Translations under genes and position numbers: made by a program
From: Agriotes lineatus
Taxonomy: Eukaryota; Arthropoda; Insecta; Coleoptera; Elateridae
Direction: 5' to 3'
Length of the DNA: 64,000 bases
NCBI GenBank assembly: GCA_940337035.1
Contig: CALNHX010001037.1
Coordinates: 186,001 to 250,000, forward strand
In this document: positions 12,890 through 23,429 of the stretch, piece by piece
Position numbering within the stretch: position 1 is the first letter of the stretch
Layout of the letters: each line of letters begins with the position of its first letter
The notes under the pieces: generated by a model
Database searches by the model: none
Told to the model about the DNA's origin: nothing
The model's input: the letters and a program-made list of their open reading frames with translations, nothing else

Positions 12890-14384
12890 TACAAGTTAAG
12901 TAATCACAACTATTACAAGGTGAGGTTATTGAAGTGGACAAAAACGCTTGCATGTAATTTATTGTAGAAAAGTTATTAAAAAAACAGAAATTGAAATTAT
13001 AATCCGGTTGGGCTTCCTCCACCTCCAACAAGATTTTACTCTCTTTTTCCAGGGCATTAGAGCTAGTTACAAATATATATTTTCTTATGGTAGCTTAATT
13101 TAGTTATTTAATTAAAATAGTATGATTTTTTACACTACCTTTACATCCACATATTATATTAAACTACCTCTTAAACTATTATTTTAACAAGTATTCCATT
13201 AGCTAACATATTCGAGAGCTTTAAGCTAAACTTATTCAACGACTGGCTGTTCAGCTTGTTGCATCTATAGACCTGCTTCTATATTGCGGTTCTACTTGTA
13301 AATTTCTGTAAATAAGTGTGATTTTAACCGTATACACAGACTCCTCTGAATTTCAACAAAAATTATAATTTTGTAAAATTTTACCTGGTATATTACGCCG
13401 TATTAAAATTATTGTAATTGGTTTTGCAAGTTTTATTTTTACACCTCTGACTTGTACAGATTCATGATTCTGAAAAAGGTTAAAACATTTAAAACGTGGA
13501 AAATTTTTATTGAAAATAATGAAGAAATTCTATTAGAGAGTATGAGAAGCTACCAATAAAGTAAAGCACATCTAAAAGCAGAACCTAAAAATTTCCAAAA
13601 CTGGGAACCGGAAATAACTTTACCCTGAAATTATATACGGTTCAAACTAATGTTTGCCCATGAAATAGACAATTGTGTGAAATTTTACAGAAATTAATTG
13701 AAACGCAAAGCTAGTTCGTAATATGTAATATTTAAACTATTTGCAACTCTTAGCATTGGTGTTATATCACTAGGTCAAGTTGCAATATATTGTTTCCGAG
13801 CCAGGAGTTTTTGCAGGCGTTTTTGTGTTGCGCTTACGTCAGGTAAGTTTCTAGGTCCCATAGTAGCAAAAATACGACACCAATAATCTGTATTTAAGCT
13901 GTGTACCTTTATTTGATTTTTTAATACATTTTCTATCAATGAGATGCATTCTTCATTTGTGAATTGGCGCAGGCTATCAATGTCTTAAAGGGGTACTTAG
14001 ACCTGACTACTCTATTCTTACCCTATAACCTTTCATCTCTTCACCAAGATTCAAACCCTTCAGTAACATAACCTGGTCTTATAACTCTACAATTTACATT
14101 TATGAAGTGCTTCCTGAACAAGTGCAAGAAATTAAGAAGACTTCTAAGTTTTGGGTGAGCTTAATTTACTGCCAGTACGAAGATAGAAGAATAGAAGAAA
14201 TTATACAAATCGGAAATTGCACAAATTCACACAGGGATTTCAGACATATACTGAACATTTTCGAAAAGAAGAAGAATGCCAATCGTAAATCAATAATTAC
14301 CATAACTATAGTAGAGGTAAGCCACATGCACAATGATGACGTAAAAAGCAAACAGCGACTAAAACAGTTCGTATCCTAAATGCA
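12890..14384. other. 3' flank of the reductase gene and unassigned DNA
   Basis: Presumably begins with the reductase 3'UTR; an AATAAA lies near 13556. 14107-14379 is open for 90 codons, but it shows no family resemblance and immediately precedes a Penelope-like fragment. Confidence 0.35.
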
Positions 14385-14900
14385 GCGAATCTAGAGAGAG
14401 AAAAGGAACATTTATTTGACTACTTGCAGAAAAATAGATATACAACCACCGCCATACGCAAAGCGCTAAACAAAACTATGACTCAAAAAGCTTAAGGGGA
14501 ATCCACACCTCTGGAAGGTTTAGCCTTCCTATCTTATAGTAAAAGTTTAACTGATAAGATATCAGGTGCCCTAAAGCGACGCAACATCAAAACTATGTTT
14601 ACGAGCAATGAAACATTGGGTAACGGTTTCAGGTCAGTAAAAGACAAAATATCAAGTTTAAAAATGCTGGCGTATATCACATTTCTTGTTCTTACGGCTC
14701 GAATTACATTGGACAGACTGGTCGTTCCGTTGACCTAAGACTTCAAGAACGTAAAGGCGAATGCAAACACAAACGCATTACAAAATCAACCGTAGCTGAA
14801 CACTTCCCGCGAGTGTGTCAGCTTTTCTCTTACATTTGGATCAACCTTCTATATTGTACTTCAAAGATCATACGCTATAAAAGTGTCCTCGGGGAAGAAA
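14385..14900 (+). pseudogene. Penelope-like element, C-terminal fragment with GIY-YIG nuclease
   Basis: Broken frames read, in order, EKEHLFDYLQKNRY (the linker after RT), LTDKISGALKRRNIKTMF (the usual 'kI.rvLk..nI.t.f' segment), a KDKI segment, then a GIY-YIG-like block with GVYHISCSYGSNYIGQTGR and a STVAEHF motif. The order is that of Penelope-like retroelements, whose RT is followed by a GIY-YIG endonuclease. Stops and frameshifts break it, and the RT is absent here. It is the same orientation as the reductase gene. Confidence 0.7.
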
Positions 14901-15010
14901 ACTTATAAACTTCGCTACATACAGTGCGACTGTAAAGTCTAGAACTATCGAAATAAAACTTTTATCAAATGTTTTTTAAAGAAATCCTCGCGCACCGTAC
15001 TCGTTCCAAT

Positions 15011-15096
15011 GTCTCGATGGCGCAGATGAAAAAGTCGATGTGGTTACAATCTGCTTCGCAGATGAGGCGGAGTTCGAATCCCCCCTGCGGACCACA
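15011..15096 (+). pseudogene. tRNA-like sequence with Pol III boxes (SINE head or tRNA pseudogene)
   Basis: An A-box-like GATGGCGCAGATG and a B-box GAGTTCGAATCCC are spaced as in a tRNA, with an anticodon-stem-like hairpin (ATCTGC...GCAGAT) between them and a T run (terminator) just after. The loop has C instead of U33 before TTC, and the acceptor halves do not pair, so a working tRNA is unlikely. Confidence 0.5.
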
Positions 15097-15100
15097 TTTT

Positions 15101-15998
15101 TTTATTTGAAAATGTATTTAATGTATTAGAAAAGTGAAGATATTTTTACTCCTAACTTAATTTCATTTTTAGAATTATTTAGTGTCATAACACTTGTTTT
15201 CTTTACGAAAGTATCCTCATAAAACTATAAACTAGCCCAGACAATGCCGCCTTGGCAATTGATTTTGCTTGCAGAAAGCGGACCGCTGGGCTCGTGCCCA
15301 TCTGAAAATTTCCTGGTTTCCCGGTTGTTCCATCCGCCCCTAATTCTGAGTAATTCAAGATAGAATATTATGTCAACAATATTAAAACATTGCGCTTAAC
15401 CGTCATTTTGCTAAAGGAATATATGTTTATCGAATATACAGCTTTGCTCAATTTTGTGTCACAACGTCCACTGCGAGGGAAGTTTGGAGTAAAGCCCTTT
15501 AGAGATTTTTTATTTCATGTAATTTGGTACAAGGTATTGTAGCAGTAAAATTACTGACGATTCCTTACATGATAAGATCTACTTCTAGAAAAATACACTT
15601 AGATAAATTCAAAAAATGCGGTCTAGTCAACCCCAACTTCCCCTACTCTTAGAAAATATATTTATTGGAATTAATGAGAATCCCATAAGTTTACTGCCAC
15701 GGATCATGCGTATTCAATTTCCGATTTTATCAACTGTTACATGTGCTAAATTAAAACACTTATTACTGAAAAACCATGATAACTTAACAATAAAGATGTG
15801 GCGTGTTTAATTCCACCACATTAATTGTCCATAAACAAAACCTAAATAATTAATTTTCATAACGGTAATATAACCTAACTTTTTAAATAAATAGGCTCGC
15901 AATCCTAACTTAACTTTTTATTGCAGATATATTGCAATTTCAAAATGTGATCTTGTACAATTTAACGCTGAAGAAGGTTCTTATAATAGCCGAATATA
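15101..15998. other. Unassigned AT-rich DNA
   Basis: No supported gene. A 64-codon frame at 15616-15810 has no motif, splice or repeat support. Confidence 0.4.
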
Positions 15999-16608
15999 CA
16001 GGGTGTCAAGAGAGTCAACCGTGTCACTTCTGGAGATGCTAGGAGACGCTATATGGAGTCGAAAAGTCCTAATCCATTTTTCGCTTAGAAGCATAATTTC
16101 TTCAGAATTCACTGTTGAAATTGGTACCGCAAATTTTGTGAATCGCTGTGTGGTACCTACTGCGTTTTTAGTTTTATATGTTTTTTTTGTCAATTAATGT
16201 CAATGTAATAAATAATTGCGTGTTTGACTTTTATAGAAAAATATACACCGTGCAGGAGTATGCGGATATGTTTTTTGTGTATGATGTTCTGGTGAAGTTG
16301 GGTCTGTGAAAACGTCGATATTTTGTCTTCATCGTTGGTTTTAAAATTATCAAACTCTATCTTAAAAGCTAATAAATTATGTATGTAGACGCATATGCGA
16401 CAATTGTTTTCCCAGTCTCTCAAGACACTGCGTCAAGCCTCCAATTTAAGGCAAAGTACAGCAGTTCTCAACTTTTTCTTTTTAATTTTCAACATTCGTT
16501 TTTACGAAACCTATGCTTCTAAGCCAAAAATGGATTAGGACTTTACGACTTCATATAGCGTCCCCTAGCATCTCCAGAAGTGACACGGTTGACTTTCCTG
16601 ACACCCTG
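15999..16608. mobile_element. MITE with ~100-bp inverted repeats, CAGGGTG ends
   Basis: Starts CAGGGTGTCAAGAGAG and ends ...CTGACACCCTG, flanked by TA on both sides. The arms (about 15999-16100 and 16508-16608) are inverted copies carrying ACCGTGTCACTTCTGGAGAT. The centre is non-coding. TA flanks and CAGGGTG ends fit a Tc1/mariner-like non-autonomous element. Confidence 0.75.
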
Positions 16609-16719
16609 TATATTGTGTATGAAAATTTTAAATAGAAGTTTTAATCAACATTAATGGCTACTGTAATAGCTCAACAAAATTTTTTAAAATAAACAAAGGT
16701 AGTCACTGCTACTAAAATG

Positions 16720-17170
16720 TGCCAACACTAATTTATAATACAATATAAAACTGCAGGAGTTTTTTTTTTATTATTTATACCATTTGTAAGGAAGTTTGTA
16801 TTTTTACGGATAATGTTGTGTCATCATCTGTATATGATCGAATGCGGAAACGAAACGTAAAAGTTATTACTGTTGGGGTTGTTCTTGGTATGCAGTAGGT
16901 CAATTGCACGATTCGAAATGAACAGACCAGGTATTTGCCTTCATCTTTAGGGTTCGAAAAGATCCATCACCTACGACGTTCAATCATGATGCTGTTGTAG
17001 TTTTGACATTATATGAGCATAACACCGATATGGACTGCTTAGAACCCGTTTCGGCCGTGATCGTTTTGTTTTTTCTTTTTCAATATTTCTATTGTTCACT
17101 TTAAAATTACCAACATTAGCCGAAGCTGGTGTTATTATGATGAGGGTTTATATGTCTACTCCAGTGTTGG
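16720..17170 (+). pseudogene. Decayed duplicate of the 5' end of the cuticle-like gene
   Basis: Collinear with 19190-19620. Shared blocks include the GTTGTGTCAT phrase, GACATTNNATGAGCAT, TTAGNNNNACCTAGAACCCG-type sequence and the signal-peptide-coding exon (TTTCTATTGTTCACTTTAAAATTA against TTCTATTGTGTACCCTAAAATTA). Here the start codon context is changed and the frame meets stops after a few codons. No matching second exon was found downstream. It is read as a tandem duplicate whose promoter and exon 1 have decayed. Confidence 0.55.
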
Positions 17171-17470
17171 TCTAATTAATTTAAATTAAAATTTAGAGAT
17201 TCCTTTCTACTTCAAAGAATTAAGATCATTATGTTATCTTAGGTAGGCTTTACTAGATCACCGAAGAAATTCATTCACAAATCCATCCCAGGGCGGAGGG
17301 CAGTTTTAGAAATGAAGATAAAAAATTCAAAGTTTCTTTTAGGGTTGGCTTGGTTGAGGTGCACAGGACAATTTTTTGCACGATAGAACGATTTTACTTA
17401 GTTATGTACCGCGTTTGTTGCAAAATCAGTAAGTTATGTTTACTGTTCTAAAACGGTAAGTAAAAATTCG

Positions 17471-17536
17471 AGGTTAGCAGGTTAAGTTTTGCGTCAGTTT
17501 TGACACAGACTGGCGCAAAACCTAACCTGCTAACCT
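17471..17536. repeat. 66-bp imperfect palindrome
   Basis: AGGTTAGCAGGTTAAGTTTTG... folds back on ...CAAAACCTAACCTGCTAACCT around a short loop. The right arm and the next 35 bases recur at 63605-63675. Confidence 0.7.
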
Positions 17537-17574
17537 TGAATATGACATACACTTACAGTGCCGCCAACATATTA

Positions 17575-17878
17575 TCAGCGTACATAAATCAAACAAGTAG
17601 ATACACTCAGTGTCGGTTCCTTTGATGTCAAAATGCCAATTTGAATAACAATGAACGGCTCCTAGGGGATACTTTCCGATATTACCAACAGATGGCGCCA
17701 CTACTTTACCACATCATGATTGGTAGCAGAGACAGTAACTGGCTGTGATTGGTAGAACTTTGTTCTGCCATCTGATAGTCAAGCTAAGAAATACCCCCCG
17801 AGTTACTGTCCCAGACATTCTAGACAGGTTTCAACATTTGGCATGAGTGTCGCTGCTTGTTTAATTTATGTACGCTGA
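17575..17878. mobile_element. 304-bp MITE with 37-bp TIRs and TATTA flanks
   Basis: TIRs begin TCAGCGTACATAAAT and end ATTTATGTACGCTGA. TATTA is present on both sides (17570-17574, 17879-17883). A related locus at 63661-63675 reads CAACATATTATTC without the insert, i.e. an empty-site equivalent with one TATTA. The centre is non-coding. Confidence 0.75.
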
Positions 17879-17911
17879 TATTATTCTGTGGTATAATGTC
17901 ACATTTTACTG

Positions 17912-18074
17912 ACGTTTGTAGAAATAGTATATTATGTTATTAGCAGCAAAAGTTATACTTTATGTGGCGAGGCTGGACGGGTTATCTGCCGAGCTTGCGA
18001 GGCAGATAAGTACAGCCGAGCCACATAAAGATACTTTTGCTCAGAATAACATATAGTATTTTTTCTTCAAACGT
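17912..18074. repeat. Foldback H1 with CGAGCTTGCGAG centre
   Basis: Arms: ACGTTTGTAGAAATAGTATA..., then GTTATACTTTATGTGGC..., facing GCCACATAAAGATACTTTT... and ...ATAGTATTTTTTCTTCAAACGT. The centre CGAGCTTGCGAG is at 17990-18001, flanked by ATCTGCC/GGCAGAT. Confidence 0.7.
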
Positions 18075-18136
18075 TTTTATAACAAATTATTAACAATTTT
18101 GTGAACAAAATTCGAAAAAAATTACTCGATCTCGTC

Positions 18137-18296
18137 AGCGGCAGATAATATTATCTGCCGCTGACGAGCGGCAGATAAAGTTGTGAGCGGCAGATAATAG
18201 CTTTATCTGCCGCTGACGAGCGGTAGATAAAGTCGTCAGCGGCAGAAAATAACTTTATCTGCCGCTCGTCAGCGACAGATAATATTATCTGCCGCT
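18137..18296. repeat. Cluster of ten GCGGCAGATAA motifs in both orientations
   Basis: Ten copies of GCGGCAGATAA or its complement, eight exact and two with one change (GCGGTAGATAA, GCGACAGATAA; one further copy has AGAAAA). They are arranged as nested hairpins. The first pair (18137-18162) is a perfect palindrome with half-site AGCGGCAGATAAT. Much GC-richer than its surroundings and not coding. Confidence 0.8.
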
Positions 18297-18299
18297 TGG

Positions 18300-19189
18300 C
18301 AATAAAGTAACAGTTTAGCATCATCAATCCAGCAGTATAATACCATATTTTACTGCTGTTTGAAGAAAAAATACATTTCTATCGTGCAAAAAACGTCATA
18401 AGTATCACGAACGTTGAGGAATTAGCGATCTCAGACAATAATTGGAGTCGTCGCTTCCCTCCTCCTCCAAACAATTGTCTTCGATCGGTAAAATGTCCTT
18501 ACCGTTCTTAATACTTGATATACTATAAAGTAAGACAAATTGTTCAAAAAGTCTTTAAAACGAATAGGTTGTATTGATTTAGAGCAGTCATTTGACAAGA
18601 TATCAAATTACGTAGTATAGGATACGCTGCACAAAAGAAAAGTATCTGTCGAATTACAGCCATAAAATGCAAATCCACAGTTTTTTTAAATTTATTGTGA
18701 GGAATAAATTCCGTTGCAGGTATTACAGCTAATAATGCAAATGCTTGTAAGTTTATACCAGTTAGGTCCTATAATGTCGTAAGGTCACTGTATGCAAATA
18801 AACATGTTATAAATGTTAGGTGTTTCATAATTATGAAGATTAATTTTTTTATACCTGAAATCATTGTACCTATTTTTATAGTTAGTTATAGCCATTAAAT
18901 CTAAATATTTTTCGAGTATTAGTACTTACCTAAAAATTTCATCTCTCTGGATTATATTTGGAATAAAAGCAAATCGCCAAAAAATAGTTTCAGTCGGTAA
19001 CAACGCAGTACGACTTACTTACTCTAGCTACATTTTGTCTATTAGTGTTACTTGGCCTGCTTTATTGTTTAAATTGAAAACGATATAGAGAATAGACGAT
19101 TTTTCTTCGTGTTTTTGATAGATAGTATTGAATTTAATAATATAACTAGAAACTGGTATTTATTATAAACAAAGACTGAATTGTACAAA
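18300..19189. other. Unassigned AT-rich DNA
   Basis: About 18334-18373 repeats, in direct orientation, the 40 bases at 17891-17930 (GTATAATnnCATATTTTACTG...). The remainder shows nothing recognisable. Confidence 0.4.
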
Positions 19190-19504
19190 CGTAAATTTAT
19201 AATACAAAATAAAATTTCAGGAAATATTCATTTATTGTGTATACTACTTCTCAAGGAATTTTGTATTTTTTTGATAGTGTTGTGTCATAGTGTACATGTA
19301 TTTGTCCAAAAGATGAAACGAAGTTACAATTCATATTAGTGTAAAGTGTGTTTCAAAAATTATTAATGTCACACATGTTCGTCTTCGGCTTGCAGCGCTA
19401 TGACATTCAATCTTGCTACGCTTGAACTTTTGACATTCTAAGAGCATATTTATATTATGTGCATCACACCCACTGCTTAGTATTACCTAGAACCCGTTTT
19501 AACC

Positions 19505-21161
19505 ATGCGAATTATGTATTTTCCCATTTCAATAGTTCTATTGTGTACCCTAAAATTAGCAGAATTAGGTTTTGTTGCTTATCCCGAGGGGTATATCTAC
19601 TATGATATTGATGAAATTGGCGGAGAAGGAAAGTATCACGTAAAGTAAGTACCTACAAGTAATTCCATTCTGTGTAATTTAGTCCAGTCAAATGGTGCTC
19701 AAAAAGAGAGAATAGGGGAAAATTTTGGTGGAGTTTTGATATTTTGTTCCTATATGTTTTTTGGATCGCTGTACACGAATATCAGATTTTCCAGAACTTT
19801 GACCGGAAACACGGTTTTTTATAGCAAAAACGGTGTAAAAACCGATTTTTTTTTGTTTTTCTAAAATTACTCAAAAGCTATCCAATTTCGAAAATATTGA
19901 ACCTATTTGAAATAAAAGAGGATAAAATTTCATACATTTTATGTACTAGAGGTTTTTTCCTCCGATCAATCGTTCAGCCGAGAGTGTACCACGAAATTAT
20001 AGTCGAGTCAAATGGTAGAAAATCGGGGAAAGTTTTGGAGTTTTGATATTTCGTTCCTATATATTTTTTGGGTCGCTGTAAGCAAATATCAGGTTTGCCA
20101 ACATTTCATTTATGAAGATTCATGACACAATTTTTGATTTACGAAAAATGCTTAGTTTTCGAGTTACTTTGAAATAAACTGGAATAATTCCCTTTTTTTG
20201 CTTTTAACACCTAACTTCGCGGCGCTCTCGCGGCTGAAGGATTGGTCGGAGAAAAAAACCTCAAAGAAATAAAATTTAGGAAATTTTATGTTCTTTCATT
20301 TCATATAGGTTCAACGTTTACGAAAAATGGATACCTTTCTCGTAATTTTAGAAAAACTAAAAATAATCGGTTTTTTACACCGTTTTTGCTTAAAAAAACA
20401 TGTTTCCGGTCAAAATGTTTGTTGGAAAACCTGATATTCGTGTACAGCCACCCAAAAAAACATATAGGAACCAAATATCATAACTCCACCTAAGCTTTCC
20501 CCTATTGTTTACCATTTAAGTGGACTATTAACATTTCAGGTAGGCAAGTACAAACCAAGGCAAAGCTGCGGCTTGTTGCATGCCGAAAATGTTAACAGGT
20601 CCTTACATTCCTTGTTACTTAAATAGCTATTAAATTTTCGAAATTTTTCTGGATTTTTGAAAAAAATCGTTTGGTTTGTCATCTGTCACCAGGATTAATT
20701 TTCGTGAGTCGTGTTTCCTGTGAGTGTCACACGTCATATAAACACTTGCAATTATAAACAAAACGTCTAAGTCTGCATTTTGCGTTGTGAATTTTATTAT
20801 CCTAGGAACTTAATAATAATGTTAAGTTCCGTTGTCAAGAGAAAGCAGCAAACAAATATAATCACCGACTTACAAGTTTTTGTTACTAAGGCTGTATCAC
20901 TGACTTACATGATCAGCAGCGGGAAACATACATTTAGAAATGCCTATTTGTTTCACTGAAGAAATATTTTATCTTAGGTGGAAGTTGCCAGATCAACAAA
21001 GAATAGAATCTACATATCCGTTAAAGACAGCAAATTGCGATGGTTATAATGGCGTTGAAGGGTATTACGCCTATTCCCTTGGAGGAAAATACTTCAAGGT
21101 TTCCTTTAGCTCGGACGCTAATGGCTATCATCCGAAGGTGGAGTTATTTAAACCTCAGTAA
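19505..21161 (+). CDS. Small secreted cuticular-like protein, two exons
   Basis: Exon 1 (19505-19644) encodes a typical signal peptide (MRIMYFPISIVLLCTLKLAE, likely cut before YPEG) and ends CACGTAAA|GTAAGT. Exon 2 (20978-21161) follows a TATCTTAG acceptor. Phases agree (AA|G = Lys), giving 107 residues. The C-terminal part (GVEGYYAYSLGGKYFKVSFS, then DANGYHPK) follows the spacing of the Rebers-Riddiford cuticle consensus (G.Y.Y....G....V.F.AD.NGY.P), so a chitin-associated extracellular role is likely. The RR match is by eye and the protein is short. The stop overlaps a consensus donor (CA|GTAAGT at 21158), so a further exon is possible. Intron 1 contains a foldback element. Confidence 0.6.
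19681..20526. mobile_element. Long-armed foldback element in intron 1
   Basis: The left arm 19681-19985 (AGTCCAGTCAAATGGTGCTC...) is the inverted copy of 20225-20526 (...CCATTTAAGTGGACT), about 300 bp each and diverged. Shared words include CCTATATGTTTTTTGG, GGTGTAAAAACCGAT and CCTCCGATCAATC. A third, direct copy of the left end starts near 19998, so the element is itself composite. Non-coding. Target duplication not clear. Confidence 0.75.
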
Positions 21162-21391
21162 GTTATCTTATTTCAGTGGTCTGTTACAAATTGCATATCT
21201 TCTACATTTCAAAGGGTCACTTTCCTCATAAAAATTTCAGTAAGTAACCACAGATTTTGTTTCCATTAGAAAGTATCGTGTTCGTGAAGTTGTAATTTCA
21301 TATTTCTGATTATAATATATGTTAATTGCTCCAAATTGTGCTGTTAAATGAAATCCAAATGAAAGTACAACTTCCCGCTATACCATAGCTA

Positions 21392-21804
21392 CAGGGTGAT
21401 TCATAAGTATGATCATTAAATTTAAGGGTCGTTAGAGAGCATCAAACAAAACAACTTTACATGATAACTATACGTCACAAATTCATAATAATCCCACAAA
21501 AAATTAAAACGTTTAATTGCTCAAAGTGATTGATGGTCACTGGAATAAATTTTTATGAACTTAAGTTCGTACATGTGGTTGGTTGCAATGAGACCCAATT
21601 TAGATAAAATGCAGGAGCAAAAAACATTTATTTAGATATTGGGTGCATCAGGTTAATGTACTCTTACTGATTTAACCAGTGGTTCTCAAAAGCTTTCACC
21701 AGGCCCTAATGCGATTTTTTCCGTAAGCTCTTAATTTTTAGTGCAATATAGATCAGTATACATGCATTTAATTTAATAGCCATTCATAAGTATGGATCGC
21801 CCTG
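21392..21804. mobile_element. 413-bp MITE, CAGGGTGATTCATAAG ends
   Basis: Begins CAGGGTGATTCATAAGTATG and ends ATACTTATG-type complement closing in CGCCCTG. TA lies on both sides (21390-21391, 21805-21806). Non-coding; same end signature as 15999-16608 and 26374-26951. Confidence 0.7.
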
Positions 21805-21883
21805 TATATATAAATGAATATGTTGTGATGATTTCGGAGGCTTTCACGGCCATTGTCATTAAGTAAAAAACGACTTCCGGGAT

Positions 21884-23270
21884 AGGACCGTGTCATTATT
21901 GAGGTCGAAGAACTCAACGTTTCGTCCACTTTCGTAAGGGGCTTCATCAGCAGGAAAAGGCAAAATAGCAAGGTAACTCAACGTGTTAACCAGGCCAGAG
22001 GCGAAAGTCGACTAACGATCGGAAGGAGAAAGGCGAAGAATTTACAGACAAGCGCCGTCGCGGTTCAGTAGCGGTGGGCTGGGCTTATGAATTAGCACTT
22101 TCCACATAGAAGGAACAAAAAAGCCTTCGTTCGGATTGAGACTGTTAGGGTGTTTGTAAATCTCAATGGCTTTGCGAATCTTTCTGCTAAAGAAGAATGG
22201 GGATTTGCAGATGATGGAAGTTTCATCAAAAAGGATCTTATGGCCAGTATCACGCTGGTGTTCGACGATGGCTGATGATAAAACGAGACCCGACAGCGCT
22301 GTTCTCAGAGATTGAAGTTTTTACTGCAATGTATACAGCATTAAAACAGCAAAAGACTCTATAGACACCTTTAAAGGACATAGTGTTTAATTTATCTTTA
22401 GGTGTAGGGAGATTGTACTCGGGAGTTTGAATACTGTTTTAATGTTTTATTTTAGAAGAAACTTTCCAACGCGATCGATGACTTGGTGGATATAAGGAAG
22501 AAAGACTATTGCTGCAGGAAGATCGGTTTTTGGAGGTTTGGATGGCCGTGGATGAACATGGCTATTGATGGCCAACTGTATATCCCTAGCACGGTAACCG
22601 TTATTTCTAGGAGCTTTTCGAATGCGGTTTAATTTAGCGTGGACATTATCAGGTTAGGATATGGAAACAGCCCGATGTACAAGCGAATTGATTTTATGTA
22701 GAATGATGGTGGGAATCGGCTTGCAGATAGCGATCAGTGTGAGTGGGTTTGCGATATACAGAATGACCAAGTTTGCCACTGGGTTGGTGAGAGACCTGTA
22801 CATCTAAGAGGGGAAGGGAGCCGTTACTTTTTACCTCCATGGTAAAGTTAATGTCTGGATGTTGACTATTGAGATGAGTTAAGGAGACGGGTAACGTGTC
22901 TTTACTATGTGGCCAAATAATAAAAGTATCGTCGACGTATCTGTACCAAACCTTGGGCTCCATTCTGAATATTCCAGAGCTACGGTTTAGAAAGCTTCCA
23001 TGAAGATATTAGCAACGACAGGTGAAAGAGGAGAAATTTCTTCGCATTTCTCTTCCGATCGTTAGTCGAGTTTCGCCTCTGGCGTGGTTCACACGTTGAG
23101 TTAACGTACTCTTCTATTCCTTTCCTTGCAAAGAATTTCGCCTCTGGCGTGGTTAACACGTTGAGTTACCGGTGCCCTTTTGCTTTTTCCTCCTTATGAA
23201 TCCCCTTACGAAAATGGGCGAAACGTTGAGTTCTTCAACCTCAATAATGACACGTCCAATCAAGTTTTTT
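21884..23270 (-). mobile_element. Penelope-like element with inverted terminal blocks
   Basis: The minus strand from about 23040 to 22694 reads LSPVVANIFMEAF, a short broken stretch, then VWYRYVDDTFIIWPH, INFTMEVKSNGSLPLLDVQV and VYRKPTHTDRYLQ, which are the Penelope-like RT motifs including the catalytic YVDD. Degenerate PLE sequence continues to about 22080. The ends (21884-22035 and 23038-23270) are inverted copies containing CGAAACGTTGAGTTCTTC..., each with a hammerhead-like core (listed below). Such pseudo-LTRs in inverted arrangement are known for Penelope-like elements. RT broken; GIY-YIG not seen here. Confidence 0.75.
21918..21952 (-). ncRNA. Hammerhead-like core in the PLE terminal block
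   Basis: The minus strand reads CTGATGA (21950-21944), a short pairing region around CCCCTTACGAAAGTGG, then CGAAAC (ending about 21919). CTGATGA...GAAA is the conserved hammerhead core and such motifs are known in Penelope-like pseudo-LTRs. The other terminal block (23193-23223, + strand) has CTTATGA, one base off consensus. I did not verify stems I and III. Confidence 0.45.
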
Positions 23271-23429
23271 ACTTAATGTTTATTTGTGAACTTACATATA
23301 CTTTTCTTATGTCACATGATCGTGCTGATTTGCGCCGACAATAAAAAATATGGAGCTTTATTTATTAAAAATATATAACCGTCATTTAAATCGACACACC
23401 GTTCGGGTGACGTATGGAAAGAGTCTATA

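Noticed and set aside
15011..15096. Functional tRNA gene
   Set aside because: Acceptor halves do not pair and U33 is missing; kept only as a tRNA-like element.
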